From: Sphingobacteriales bacterium
Lineage (GTDB): Bacteria > Bacteroidota > Bacteroidia > Chitinophagales > Chitinophagaceae
Length of the DNA: 11,739 nucleotides
Assembly: GCA_024640385.1 (NCBI GenBank)
Contig: JAHEFC010000089.1
Span: 1 to 11,739 of the forward strand
Direction: 5' to 3'
Positions within the stretch are counted from its first letter, which is position 1, and the number at the start of each line of letters is the position of its first letter. The notes beneath the pieces are model-generated. The model worked only from the letters and a program-made list of their open reading frames with translations. It did no database searches and was not told the origin of the DNA. This document shows, piece by piece, positions 1 through 5,769 of the stretch. Made by a program: the position numbers and the translations under genes.

Positions 1-135
1 TTTGGATGCGGTGATCTTGGGATATGGTGCTTCAAATTTCAGATCCTGCCGCATCATAACGGTGACATAAAGAATGATCAATAACATGGCTATCGAGATA
101 CCCGCCCATTTTGCAATACTGATAAAACGTTTCAT
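1..135 (-). CDS. N-terminus of a membrane-anchored protein, probably cytochrome c family (3' part outside window)
   Basis: Only the first 45 codons lie in the window; the frame is open to the left edge. The start is the ATG at 133-135, which is followed by a basic stretch (MKRF) and a hydrophobic segment at about residues 9-27, then MMRQDLKFEAPYPKI. This looks like an N-terminal signal anchor for the periplasmic side. From memory, the pattern of one transmembrane helix followed by a short stretch with an 'APYP' core is typical of Bacteroidota cytochrome c proteins, where a CxxCH haem site follows about 20-30 residues later. That site would be outside the window, so the assignment is inference. 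No Shine-Dalgarno sequence is visible. A second cytochrome c gene lies at 1964-2518. Confidence 0.5.
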   Translation of the reverse strand, partial: MKRFISIAKWAGISIAMLLIILYVTVMMRQDLKFEAPYPKITASK

Positions 136-320
136 TGTTTGAGGTGTTAAGATGATGCAAAATATTCTGCACCTCACATAGATGAAATATCAATGGAAAT
201 GAATTGGGGATTTATGTAGATGAATTGACATAGTGTGGTGGCCGGATAGTGTGGGAGCCGGGGAATGCAGGAGATAAATAAGTTAGATAATCACTTGGAA
301 AAAATGAAATACATATAGAT
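136..320. other. Non-coding spacer between two minus-strand genes
   Basis: No convincing ORF. It holds a 6-bp inverted repeat, GAGGTG (141-146) with CACCTC (170-175), in what would be the 5' leader of the left-edge gene, and a 16-bp tandem duplication at 230-261 listed separately. The rest looks like ordinary AT-rich spacer. The promoter of the left-edge gene should lie here but no clear TAnnTTTG box is visible. Confidence 0.6.
230..261. repeat. 16-bp tandem duplication
   Basis: Two adjacent 16-bp units, ATAGTGTGGTGGCCGG (230-245) and ATAGTGTGGGAGCCGG (246-261), match at 14 of 16 positions. They form a GC-rich patch in an AT-rich spacer, about 95-125 bp upstream of the left-edge gene's start. 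A replication-slippage product or a pair of protein-binding sites are both possible; the sequence does not decide. Confidence 0.7.
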
Positions 321-351
321 TGATCCCGCCAAATGGCGGGATCAATTTTTT
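321..351. terminator. Perfect 10-bp hairpin, likely transcription terminator
   Basis: TGATCCCGCC (321-330) and GGCGGGATCA (335-344) form a perfect 10-bp stem with an AAAT loop. A T-run follows on the plus strand (345-351). The only adjacent gene that needs termination is the minus-strand lipoprotein ending at 357. On that strand the hairpin is preceded by an A-run and followed by only moderately U-rich sequence. It may act on the minus transcript without a strong U-tract, or in both directions. Confidence 0.65.
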
Positions 352-356
352 AAATG

Positions 357-1352
357 CTATTTTTTGATTTGCTTTTGAAAATCAACTAGTCTTTGTTTTA
401 ACCCGCGGCGAGGACCTGCTGCCAGTGCACGTATACTACCCGGACTTCTGGGTTTTATTATTCCTGTTGCCATTTTCTGATTTATGATTTCTGAACCGCC
501 AACATTTTCCTGGCCGCAATTCTCCATCACCATGGTTACGGCAGAATATTGTCCCGAATTTTTGTCAATATATTCCACCAGAGTTGGGAATTGCTGATAT
601 CCCAGGTGCCATTGGGTAAGAATGGGATCAGCTTCATAAATAACAAACGGATTCCCAGCCTCGTCATATACTGTAATTTTTTCACTGGCAATCCAGCTAT
701 TCCCGGCTATACCTGCAGGATTGGAAAATGGAAACTCATATTCAATACCGGGTCTATGCAATAAAGGGTTTCTAATTTGTTTTGTATATATATATTCTCC
801 CTTGGCATATGGCAATCCTCCGAGCGCAGTAAACCAGCTTAATAAGTCTCCGTTGGCTGAAAAAGTATTGATTGTTATGTAATCACTGTTGGTTGACTCA
901 GCCATAATCATCTCACCTTTCGTATTATAAGTATAATAAACTTCATCAGCTATATCCTGAGTACCTCCATCATACCAGATTTCATGCACAACATTATCCT
1001 TTTCATAGAGGAAGTCTATTGTATTTACTAACGCATCATCTATATAAAACCAGGATCTGGCTAACTTCCCTTTGTTATTATACTCCATTGCAAACACTCC
1101 ACCGAACCAGGTATACCATTTGTCAACAAGGCCATCTCTGTAAACGTAGTATTCAGTCTGGTGATAGTCACCGTCCGCATTGTAAAAATCGTAACTGGTC
1201 AGCCTGCATCCGGAAGAATTTTCCTGACCCGGCCCACCAGCAGAGGCTTCGGAAATAAGACCAGGATCATTGAGAACTTCTTTCTGGCATGCTGATGCAA
1301 TGACGATTGCAATAAGCATAACAACATGCCTGGTGTTAAATGACCTTTTCAT
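357..1352 (-). CDS. Hypothetical lipoprotein with aromatic-rich repeats
   Basis: A 331-residue protein of unknown function, probably a lipoprotein. The ATG at 1350-1352 is preferred over an upstream ATG at 1439 because it directly precedes a typical lipoprotein signal: MKRSFNTRH, a hydrophobic core, then IASAC with the lipidated Cys at residue 22. The body (about 49-285) is rich in Tyr, Trp, Asp and Gly, with recurring strands of the kind YNNKGKL, YNTKGEM and FSANGDL. These resemble the YD/RHS-like beta-strand repeats of many Bacteroidota surface lipoproteins. Cys 49 and Cys 279 could form a disulfide. The last 45 residues or so change character and become basic (IKPRSP, GPRRGLKQR, FQKQIKK). 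It stands alone, with a hairpin terminator downstream. No enzymatic motif is recognised. Confidence 0.75.
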   Translation of the reverse strand: MKRSFNTRHVVMLIAIVIASACQKEVLNDPGLISEASAGGPGQENSSGCRLTSYDFYNADGDYHQTEYYVYRDGLVDKWYTWFGGVFAMEYNNKGKLARSWFYIDDALVNTIDFLYEKDNVVHEIWYDGGTQDIADEVYYTYNTKGEMIMAESTNSDYITINTFSANGDLLSWFTALGGLPYAKGEYIYTKQIRNPLLHRPGIEYEFPFSNPAGIAGNSWIASEKITVYDEAGNPFVIYEADPILTQWHLGYQQFPTLVEYIDKNSGQYSAVTMVMENCGQENVGGSEIINQKMATGIIKPRSPGSIRALAAGPRRGLKQRLVDFQKQIKK

Positions 1353-1635
1353 AACTGTGTTTGGGTTTGTACTGCATGGGAACAAAATATGTACAACCGT
1401 GCAGTGGGTTAACAACATATTTAGGCCAATAAAATCCAAGGGATACAGTGCCCGGAATAGGGCTTAAACTTATGATAGAATGATCTCAATAAAGGGGACC
1501 GTGGCTTTGAGGTATGGTCTGATTTTTCCCCTTTCGGTTAAGCTAGCCTATTTCCAGATGAATTCAAATGAAATCTATGTTTTTTACCCATGCCTACCCG
1601 CTTTGTGGTACTTAATAGGCTGGCGTTTTTGCTCT

Positions 1636-1668
1636 TTCTGTAGAAAGGCCTTTTGCCCAGGACTGGAT
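1636..1668 (-). repeat. Partial direct copy of tRNA-Leu 3' end and terminator
   Basis: Matches 1802-1834 at 31 of 33 positions with an offset of 166 bp. The copied segment covers the 3' acceptor strand (CCTGGGC plus discriminator A on the minus strand), the last T-stem bases, and half of the downstream terminator stem. The similarity stops abruptly at the T-loop on one side and inside the hairpin on the other, so no functional tRNA can form. It may be a decayed second tRNA gene, or an attachment-site-like scar of the kind site-specific integrases leave at tRNA 3' ends. No integrase is present. Confidence 0.75.
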
Positions 1669-1706
1669 AACTTCGTGTTCCAGATACTCCTACAAGGGGC
1701 TTACGC

Positions 1707-1743
1707 AAAGCCTTCGCACCGTTGCCCGGTGCCAGGCTTTTTT
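1707..1743 (+). terminator. Intrinsic terminator on plus strand, no obvious gene upstream
   Basis: AAAGCCT (1707-1713) pairs with AGGCTTT (1734-1740), and GCACCG (1716-1721) pairs with CGGTGC (1727-1732). There is a small internal bulge and a 5-nt loop, and a six-T run at 1738-1743. It has the form of a strong Rho-independent terminator for a plus-strand transcript, yet the neighbouring genes are on the minus strand. An alternative hairpin, GGCTT (1698-1702) with AAGCC (1708-1712), would use the same left arm and exclude the terminator. Confidence 0.6.
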
Positions 1744-1784
1744 ACTGGTCTGCTTAGGCAAGTAAACTTGCCACGCAGTCCAAT

Positions 1785-1818
1785 AAAAAAGGCCTTTCCA
1801 CTTCTGTGGAAAGGCCTT
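1785..1818 (-). terminator. Intrinsic terminator of tRNA-Leu
   Basis: On the minus strand a perfect 13-bp stem (1806-1818 with 1789-1801, core AGGCCTTTCCAC) with a 4-nt loop begins two bases after the tRNA. It runs into a T-run (A-run at 1785-1790 on the plus strand). This is a textbook Rho-independent terminator and marks the tRNA as a single-gene transcript. Confidence 0.9.
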
Positions 1819-1819
1819 G

Positions 1820-1903
1820 TGCCCAGGACTGGATTCGAACCAGCACACCCTTGCGAGCGCTGCGACCTGAACACAGTGCGTCTACCAATTTCGCCACCTG
1901 GGC
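1820..1903 (-). tRNA. tRNA-Leu (anticodon CAG)
   Basis: An 84-nt class II tRNA. The acceptor stem GCCCAGG pairs with CCTGGGC. The D arm is GCG...CGC with the AAATTGGTAGA loop. The anticodon stem CTGTG/CGCAG carries the loop TTCAGGT with anticodon CAG at 1867-1869, which reads CUG codons. A 15-nt variable region follows, as expected for tRNA-Leu. The T arm is GCTGG-TTCGAAT-CCAGT and the discriminator is A. CCA is not encoded, so it must be added after transcription. It has its own promoter and terminator. Confidence 0.97.
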
Positions 1904-1929
1904 ATCACTGATTTTCTGTTCAGGGAGTG

Positions 1930-1937
1930 CAAATATA
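1930..1937 (-). promoter_or_regulatory. -7 promoter box of tRNA-Leu
   Basis: On the minus strand the octamer is TATATTTG, an exact match to the Bacteroidota -7 consensus TAnnTTTG. It lies 26 nt before the mature tRNA 5' end, inside the short spacer after the cytochrome gene. A clean -33 TTTG is not visible; TTTTCA lies roughly where it would be expected. The position implies a short 5' leader removed by RNase P. Confidence 0.6.
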
Positions 1938-1963
1938 GGGGGAAAATTGGAATCGGTGAAAAC

Positions 1964-2518
1964 TCACTGAATCTTCGCCGCAGGAACCACATTTCTGACC
2001 GGCGTGGTGGATTTCAGGTAGAGGAAGATCGATTCCACATCCACTTCCGCCATATGAGCATAGTTCTCCCATGGCATAGGTGGCAGCAACGGCCTGGCAT
2101 TGTCTAATCCCTTGAATTTTCCCTTGGTAAATGCTTTTTTGAACTGCTCAAAACTCCAGCTTCCAATGCCGGTTTCGTCTGAGGTGATATTCGCTGCATA
2201 GGATACTCCCAACGGTGATACCATCGATGTGCCTTCCATGCCCATCAAAGCCCACCCTGATTTCGCTATGGTGCTGTCATAAGGGGGTAAGGGCGACCCT
2301 TCCCTGTACCCCGACAGCAACCGGTTAGAATCCAGGACCGGCCCCTTCGACCCAAATAATTTTGGTGTATGACAATCGTGGCAGCCACTAATGGTAACAA
2401 GGTATTTTCCACGTTCAATTTTCTCTGCTTGTGATAGTCCTTCTTTCTCTTTTGAGGATACCGTGCTGCAGGAGGCAAACCACACCCCTGCCGCCATGAT
2501 GATCAATAGTCTCTTCAT
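1964..2518 (-). CDS. Monohaem c-type cytochrome lipoprotein
   Basis: A 184-residue periplasm-facing cytochrome c. MKRLLIIMAAGVWFASC is a lipoprotein signal with the lipidated Cys at 17. The single haem attachment site is CHDCH (46-50), preceded by the usual KIERGKYLV helix. LPPMPW (145-150) contains Met148, the likely distal haem ligand. The C-terminal helix (about 158-170, VDVESIFLYLKS) is typical of class I-like cytochrome c domains. The fold and motifs are clear, but the electron-transfer partner is not. The start lies 35 nt downstream of the glycosyltransferase stop on the same strand, so the two genes are probably co-transcribed. Many related proteins carry two haem domains; this one has one. 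Confidence 0.88.
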   Translation of the reverse strand: MKRLLIIMAAGVWFASCSTVSSKEKEGLSQAEKIERGKYLVTISGCHDCHTPKLFGSKGPVLDSNRLLSGYREGSPLPPYDSTIAKSGWALMGMEGTSMVSPLGVSYAANITSDETGIGSWSFEQFKKAFTKGKFKGLDNARPLLPPMPWENYAHMAEVDVESIFLYLKSTTPVRNVVPAAKIQ

Positions 2519-2553
2519 GATAGTTCTGATTGTTGTTTATAAAAAAATGAAGG

Positions 2554-3861
2554 TTACGCTGCTTTCTTTTCTACCCTGGTGCTGCGGGTGAGCATGTATA
2601 CGAATTTCTTCACCAGGAACTCCGGATCATAATGCCCGAACTCTTCTGCGAGCTCTTTTACATTTTCCGCATATTCCTGATCGGCCATGACTTTATTGAC
2701 GGCATTCCTGATCTGCTCCGGTGTTGGCGTTTCTGTATTGAGATCGATACCTAATTTGAAATATCCTACCCGTGCGCAGATCTCATTCTTACCCTCATGA
2801 ACACCCGCAACTACCATGGGCAACTGATTCTTGATACCCAGCAACACGCCGCCATATCCCCCATTACTTATATACACATCGCAATGCGGCATCACCTCAT
2901 TGAAAGGAATGAAATCTTCTATCCTGAAATTGGTTTCCGGGAACCTCTTCCTCAACTCCTCGGTTCCGCTTCCTCCCGTTGTAACAATTACTTTAGTATT
3001 GGTACCTCGAAATGCCTGCAGTGTTGGAACAATAAGCTTCTCCACATCTTTCTCTACAGTTCCCTGCGTAACCAGCACCGTTCTTTCATAACTGCTGTCT
3101 CTTGAAATACTGATCCCTGAGGATATTGCAGACATGGCAGGTAACAACGGTCCAACAAACCGGATATGGCCGCTCATATCTGTACGTGGATATTCAAATC
3201 CCGGAGTTCCGCTCTGCAGCACGATGGTGGAATGATAAATACCATCATCAAATAAGTTTCCCGTGCCTTTAATGCCATAGGCAGCGTAGATTTCTTCGTT
3301 AAGCTTGTTGGATTTTTTAAACAACACCTGCGAAGCAAGGAACTGCAGTGCTGAGACCTTGAGTTTTCCAAATAAATTACTCGCGGGCGTCATCCCCAAT
3401 CCATAAGGTGCCAGGTCCTTCGCTGATTCGGGTAAAGGGAAAACACTGACCCCGATCACCGGGATATCCATCAACCTGCGCACAAAGGGTATCCCTGTGA
3501 ATCCCAGGTCCGCGATCATGATGTCGAAGGGGAAGATTTTGTGGATCTCTTTTAAGTCTTCGTAATACTCAGGTCCTCTTTTTACAAAGATCTCCTGGAT
3601 GTCGAAATTGATCTTGGCGATCTTGTTTTTAATAGCAGCCCGGTTGGGAAAAAGCTCGTCCATATTCCCATCGTGAAACTGCAGCGCATTTTTGAATGGG
3701 AAATGCGGGATCTGCAGTTTCGCGAGTTTGGGAGCATACTTTTCCTGGGTGTACCACCGAACATCATATCCAACCTCTTTTAATGCCAGGGCTAAAGTGG
3801 TAAGAGGATTAAAATGCCCGTCAAATGGGGCTGTTGCCATAAGTACCTTTGTCCTTTCCAT
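2554..3861 (-). CDS. GT1/MGT-like glycosyltransferase
   Basis: A 435-residue GT-B glycosyltransferase with no signal peptide, hence cytoplasmic. I chose the ATG at 3859-3861 rather than 3930, because MERTKVLMATAPFDGHFNPL is the expected family N-terminus (first beta strand plus the GHxNP motif; His16 is the likely catalytic base). The donor-sugar half starts near 255, with VLVTQGT at 262-268. The nucleotide-sugar signature runs from about 319 to 362: PFNEVMPHCDVYISNGGYGG, then GVHEGKNE. At residue 333 the HGG of plant and macrolide enzymes is NGG, as I recall from a bacterial subfamily of GT1. The family moves a sugar from an NDP donor to a lipid or small-molecule acceptor; neither can be read from sequence. 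A cytochrome c follows in the probable operon, and a divergent beta-barrel gene lies upstream. Confidence 0.85.
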   Translation of the reverse strand: MERTKVLMATAPFDGHFNPLTTLALALKEVGYDVRWYTQEKYAPKLAKLQIPHFPFKNALQFHDGNMDELFPNRAAIKNKIAKINFDIQEIFVKRGPEYYEDLKEIHKIFPFDIMIADLGFTGIPFVRRLMDIPVIGVSVFPLPESAKDLAPYGLGMTPASNLFGKLKVSALQFLASQVLFKKSNKLNEEIYAAYGIKGTGNLFDDGIYHSTIVLQSGTPGFEYPRTDMSGHIRFVGPLLPAMSAISSGISISRDSSYERTVLVTQGTVEKDVEKLIVPTLQAFRGTNTKVIVTTGGSGTEELRKRFPETNFRIEDFIPFNEVMPHCDVYISNGGYGGVLLGIKNQLPMVVAGVHEGKNEICARVGYFKLGIDLNTETPTPEQIRNAVNKVMADQEYAENVKELAEEFGHYDPEFLVKKFVYMLTRSTRVEKKAA

Positions 3862-3895
3862 AATTCTTAGTTTCTTCTGTTGGTTAATTCCGTAA

Positions 3896-3926
3896 CAAAT
3901 ATCCAAACATTTATTACCCGAGTCAA
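3896..3926 (-). promoter_or_regulatory. Candidate promoter of the glycosyltransferase gene
   Basis: On the minus strand GATATTTG (3896-3903) matches the -7 consensus TAnnTTTG except for its first base. TTG (3924-3926) stands 20 nt further upstream, the expected -33 spacing. The start codon is 34 nt downstream of the box. Confidence 0.4.
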
Positions 3927-4063
3927 TCACATAAATGCGTTATTCTGCGGGTTTGTGCATGATTATATGACGAGGAAAAAGTGAAAATGTTACAAAAAGA
4001 TGTGATTTTCATGTGATGCCGGTTTTCTGAGCTAAATCATGAATTCAGCATCAACAGTGGTTT

Positions 4064-4071
4064 TACCTTTG
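4064..4071 (+). promoter_or_regulatory. -7 promoter box of the beta-barrel gene
   Basis: TACCTTTG matches the Bacteroidota TAnnTTTG box exactly and ends 15 nt before the ATG at 4087, implying a very short leader. No convincing -33 element is seen. The same octamer precedes the next gene. Confidence 0.55.
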
Positions 4072-4086
4072 CAATAAACGACGATA

Positions 4087-4671
4087 ATGAAAAAGATGGC
4101 TGTTTGCTTAGTCATGCTTTTAATCGTGATTCCTGCAATATCTTCCGCACAAACCAGCAAAGGCTATCATAAAAAGTTTTACATGAATATGGGCCTGGGG
4201 TCAGGTAAAGTGGAGCAGAACTTTTATGAACACCCCGGCTCTGATGTTCGTTTCGCCATGTCCCTTACCGCCGGCTATTTCATCAAACCCTGGCTGCAAT
4301 TGGGCGCTACTGCCGGTGGCTGGAGTTATGAGTTTGAAGATTATTCTGACTGGACCAAAGGCATATATATTTCAAACACAGTGGCTCACCTGCGATTCTA
4401 CCCCATTCCTGAAACCGGTCTCTACGCCAGCGGAGGTTATGGATTCTGCAGCTTCACCAACAGAAATCCCGGATCCAACCCACAGTATTCCACCGGGCCT
4501 GGTTACCTGGTCAACGCCGGTTATGAACATGTCATCGATAGGAAGAATGGCCTGATCCTTGGCGCCATGATCTCTTACCAATGGGGAAAGTTGCACGACT
4601 TCCCCTTATTTGAAGCCACTAACCGTAATTTTTCCGTTTGGGAAGCGATGCTGACATTTGGTATAGACTAA
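4087..4671 (+). CDS. Small outer-membrane beta-barrel protein
   Basis: A 194-residue secreted protein. MKKMAVCLVMLLIVIPAISSAQ is a Sec signal peptide with cleavage probably after Ala21 or Gln22. The mature part alternates polar and aromatic residues in short strands separated by turns (YMNMGLGSG, FIKPWLQLGATAGG, GLYASGGYGF, YLVNAGYEHV, GLILGAMISYQWG). This is the pattern of an eight-strand-type porin-like barrel of the OmpA-barrel/OmpW size class. It ends in EAMLTFGID rather than the common terminal aromatic residue, a small deviation. The start is fixed by the signal peptide and the short leader after the TACCTTTG box. No ligand or transport role can be assigned. Confidence 0.75.
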   Translation: MKKMAVCLVMLLIVIPAISSAQTSKGYHKKFYMNMGLGSGKVEQNFYEHPGSDVRFAMSLTAGYFIKPWLQLGATAGGWSYEFEDYSDWTKGIYISNTVAHLRFYPIPETGLYASGGYGFCSFTNRNPGSNPQYSTGPGYLVNAGYEHVIDRKNGLILGAMISYQWGKLHDFPLFEATNRNFSVWEAMLTFGID

Positions 4672-4675
4672 CTTT

Positions 4676-4683
4676 TACCTTTG
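4676..4683 (+). promoter_or_regulatory. -7 promoter box of the oxidoreductase gene
   Basis: A second exact TACCTTTG, starting 5 nt after the beta-barrel stop and ending 21 nt before the ATG at 4705. It suggests the oxidoreductase has its own promoter despite the 33-nt gap. A TTTG at 4657-4660 is only 15 nt upstream, shorter than the usual -33 spacing. Confidence 0.5.
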
Positions 4684-4704
4684 CGCAAACTCTAATTCAT
4701 CCGC

Positions 4705-5769
4705 ATGCAACCCATCCGCGCTGCACTTGTCAGTTTCGGCATCTCTTCCAGAACATTCCACGCCCCTTTCCTGACCACCATGCCCGAATTCCAATTGGTA
4801 TCCGTAGTGGAACGAAGCGGCGAGACTTCAAAAGAAAAATATCCCTTTGTGAAGGTGGTGAGATCCATCGAGGACCTTTTGAAAGATGATGAAATAGAGC
4901 TGGTGGTGATCACTTCACCCAACGAAACCCATTTTCCTTATGCGAAGATGGCCATGGAGGCGGGAAAGAACGTGGTACTGGAAAAACCATTCACTACTAC
5001 CTCTGACGAAGCCGTGGAACTGGTCAGGATCTCAAAGTCCACAGGGAAAGTTTGCGCCGTTTATCATAACCGCCGTTATGTAGCCGACTACCTGACCATG
5101 AAACAGATCCTGGAGAAAAAACTCCTGGGCGATCTGCACGAGTTTGAAGCCCATTACGACAGGTACCGGCCCGATCCCCGCACTTATGGCCTGTGGCGAG
5201 AAAAACCTATTCCGGGCAGCGGCGTATTTTACGACCTGGGATCACACCTGCTCGACCAGTCCCTGCAATTGTTCGGGCATCCGCAATATATTATCGCAGA
5301 TATCCGTAAACAGAAGCCCTATTCCGTGGTCGATGATTATTTTGACGTGAGGCTTGATTACGGTTTTCTTAAGGTGCTGGTAAAATCGGGTATGCTTGTA
5401 CGTGAGATGGGGCCACGCTATATGATGCATGGTACAAAAGGCTCTTTTATCAAATACGGAGAAGACACCCAGGAGGAACTGCTGAAGGCGGGGAAACTGC
5501 CCGTGGGCGATGAATGGGGCAAAGAACCGGGATCGCAATTCGGACTTATCCATACCGAGATCAATGGCAAGGTCATAAGGGAAGTTTATCCATCCGTGCA
5601 GGGAGGTTTCGGAGGTTTTTATAAGAACCTCGCCAAAACCATCCGCGAAGACGCACCATTAATGGAAAAGCCAGAACATGGTTATAATGTGATCAGGCTG
5701 ATCGAACTGGCCTTTGAAAGTAATGAGAAACAGTGCAGGGTGAAAGTATCTGGACTTCTGGATACCTGA
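4705..5769 (+). CDS. Gfo/Idh/MocA family NAD(P)-dependent oxidoreductase
   Basis: A 354-residue cytoplasmic dehydrogenase of the glucose-fructose oxidoreductase/inositol dehydrogenase family. The N-terminal Rossmann domain (about 1-120) has the dinucleotide loop in VSFGISSRTFHAPFL (9-23), SPNETH (71-76) and the family hallmark VLEKPF (91-96), whose Lys94 normally acts in catalysis and cofactor placement. The C-terminal sheet domain follows, with GSGVFYDLGSHLLDQ (171-185); Asp177 and His181 are the expected active-site residues. The overall layout recalls E. coli YdgJ and YhhX. The substrate is probably a sugar, polyol or amino sugar but cannot be named. The length is normal for the family. 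The gene ends back-to-back with the convergent Gre-like gene with no spacer. Confidence 0.9.
   Translation: MQPIRAALVSFGISSRTFHAPFLTTMPEFQLVSVVERSGETSKEKYPFVKVVRSIEDLLKDDEIELVVITSPNETHFPYAKMAMEAGKNVVLEKPFTTTSDEAVELVRISKSTGKVCAVYHNRRYVADYLTMKQILEKKLLGDLHEFEAHYDRYRPDPRTYGLWREKPIPGSGVFYDLGSHLLDQSLQLFGHPQYIIADIRKQKPYSVVDDYFDVRLDYGFLKVLVKSGMLVREMGPRYMMHGTKGSFIKYGEDTQEELLKAGKLPVGDEWGKEPGSQFGLIHTEINGKVIREVYPSVQGGFGGFYKNLAKTIREDAPLMEKPEHGYNVIRLIELAFESNEKQCRVKVSGLLDT

Larger units (their letters stand above)
1353..1784. other. Gene-poor stretch with hairpins and a tRNA-Leu remnant
   Basis: I find no credible protein gene here. An open frame crossing it on the plus strand ends in the tRNA and is spurious. 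Visible structure: inverted repeat AAAGGGG (1491-1497) with CCCCTTT (1528-1534); inverted repeat AGCCTATT (1545-1552) with AATAGGCT (1614-1621); a partial copy of the tRNA-Leu 3' end (1636-1668); a plus-strand terminator-like hairpin (1707-1743); and a palindrome GGCAAGT-AA-ACTTGCC (1757-1772). The density of hairpins suggests a structured RNA or the debris of a former tRNA or repeat locus. Confidence 0.55.

Noticed and set aside
1353..1439. 29-residue N-terminal extension of the lipoprotein from an upstream ATG
   Set aside because: It would place the lipoprotein signal and lipobox internally. The ATG at 1350-1352 gives a normal signal sequence.
1636..1834. attL/attR of an integrated mobile element
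   Set aside because: The repeat looks like an attachment-site duplication, but the 166-bp interval has no integrase or cargo, so no element is called.
1480..1911. A 143-codon plus-strand ORF
   Set aside because: Its C-terminal half is the antisense translation of tRNA-Leu and its terminator (the familiar TGFEPAHPC...PPGHH artefact). It crosses several hairpins and has no family resemblance.
3862..3930. Longer glycosyltransferase start
   Set aside because: The extra residues precede the conserved first strand and cover the likely promoter box at 3896-3903.
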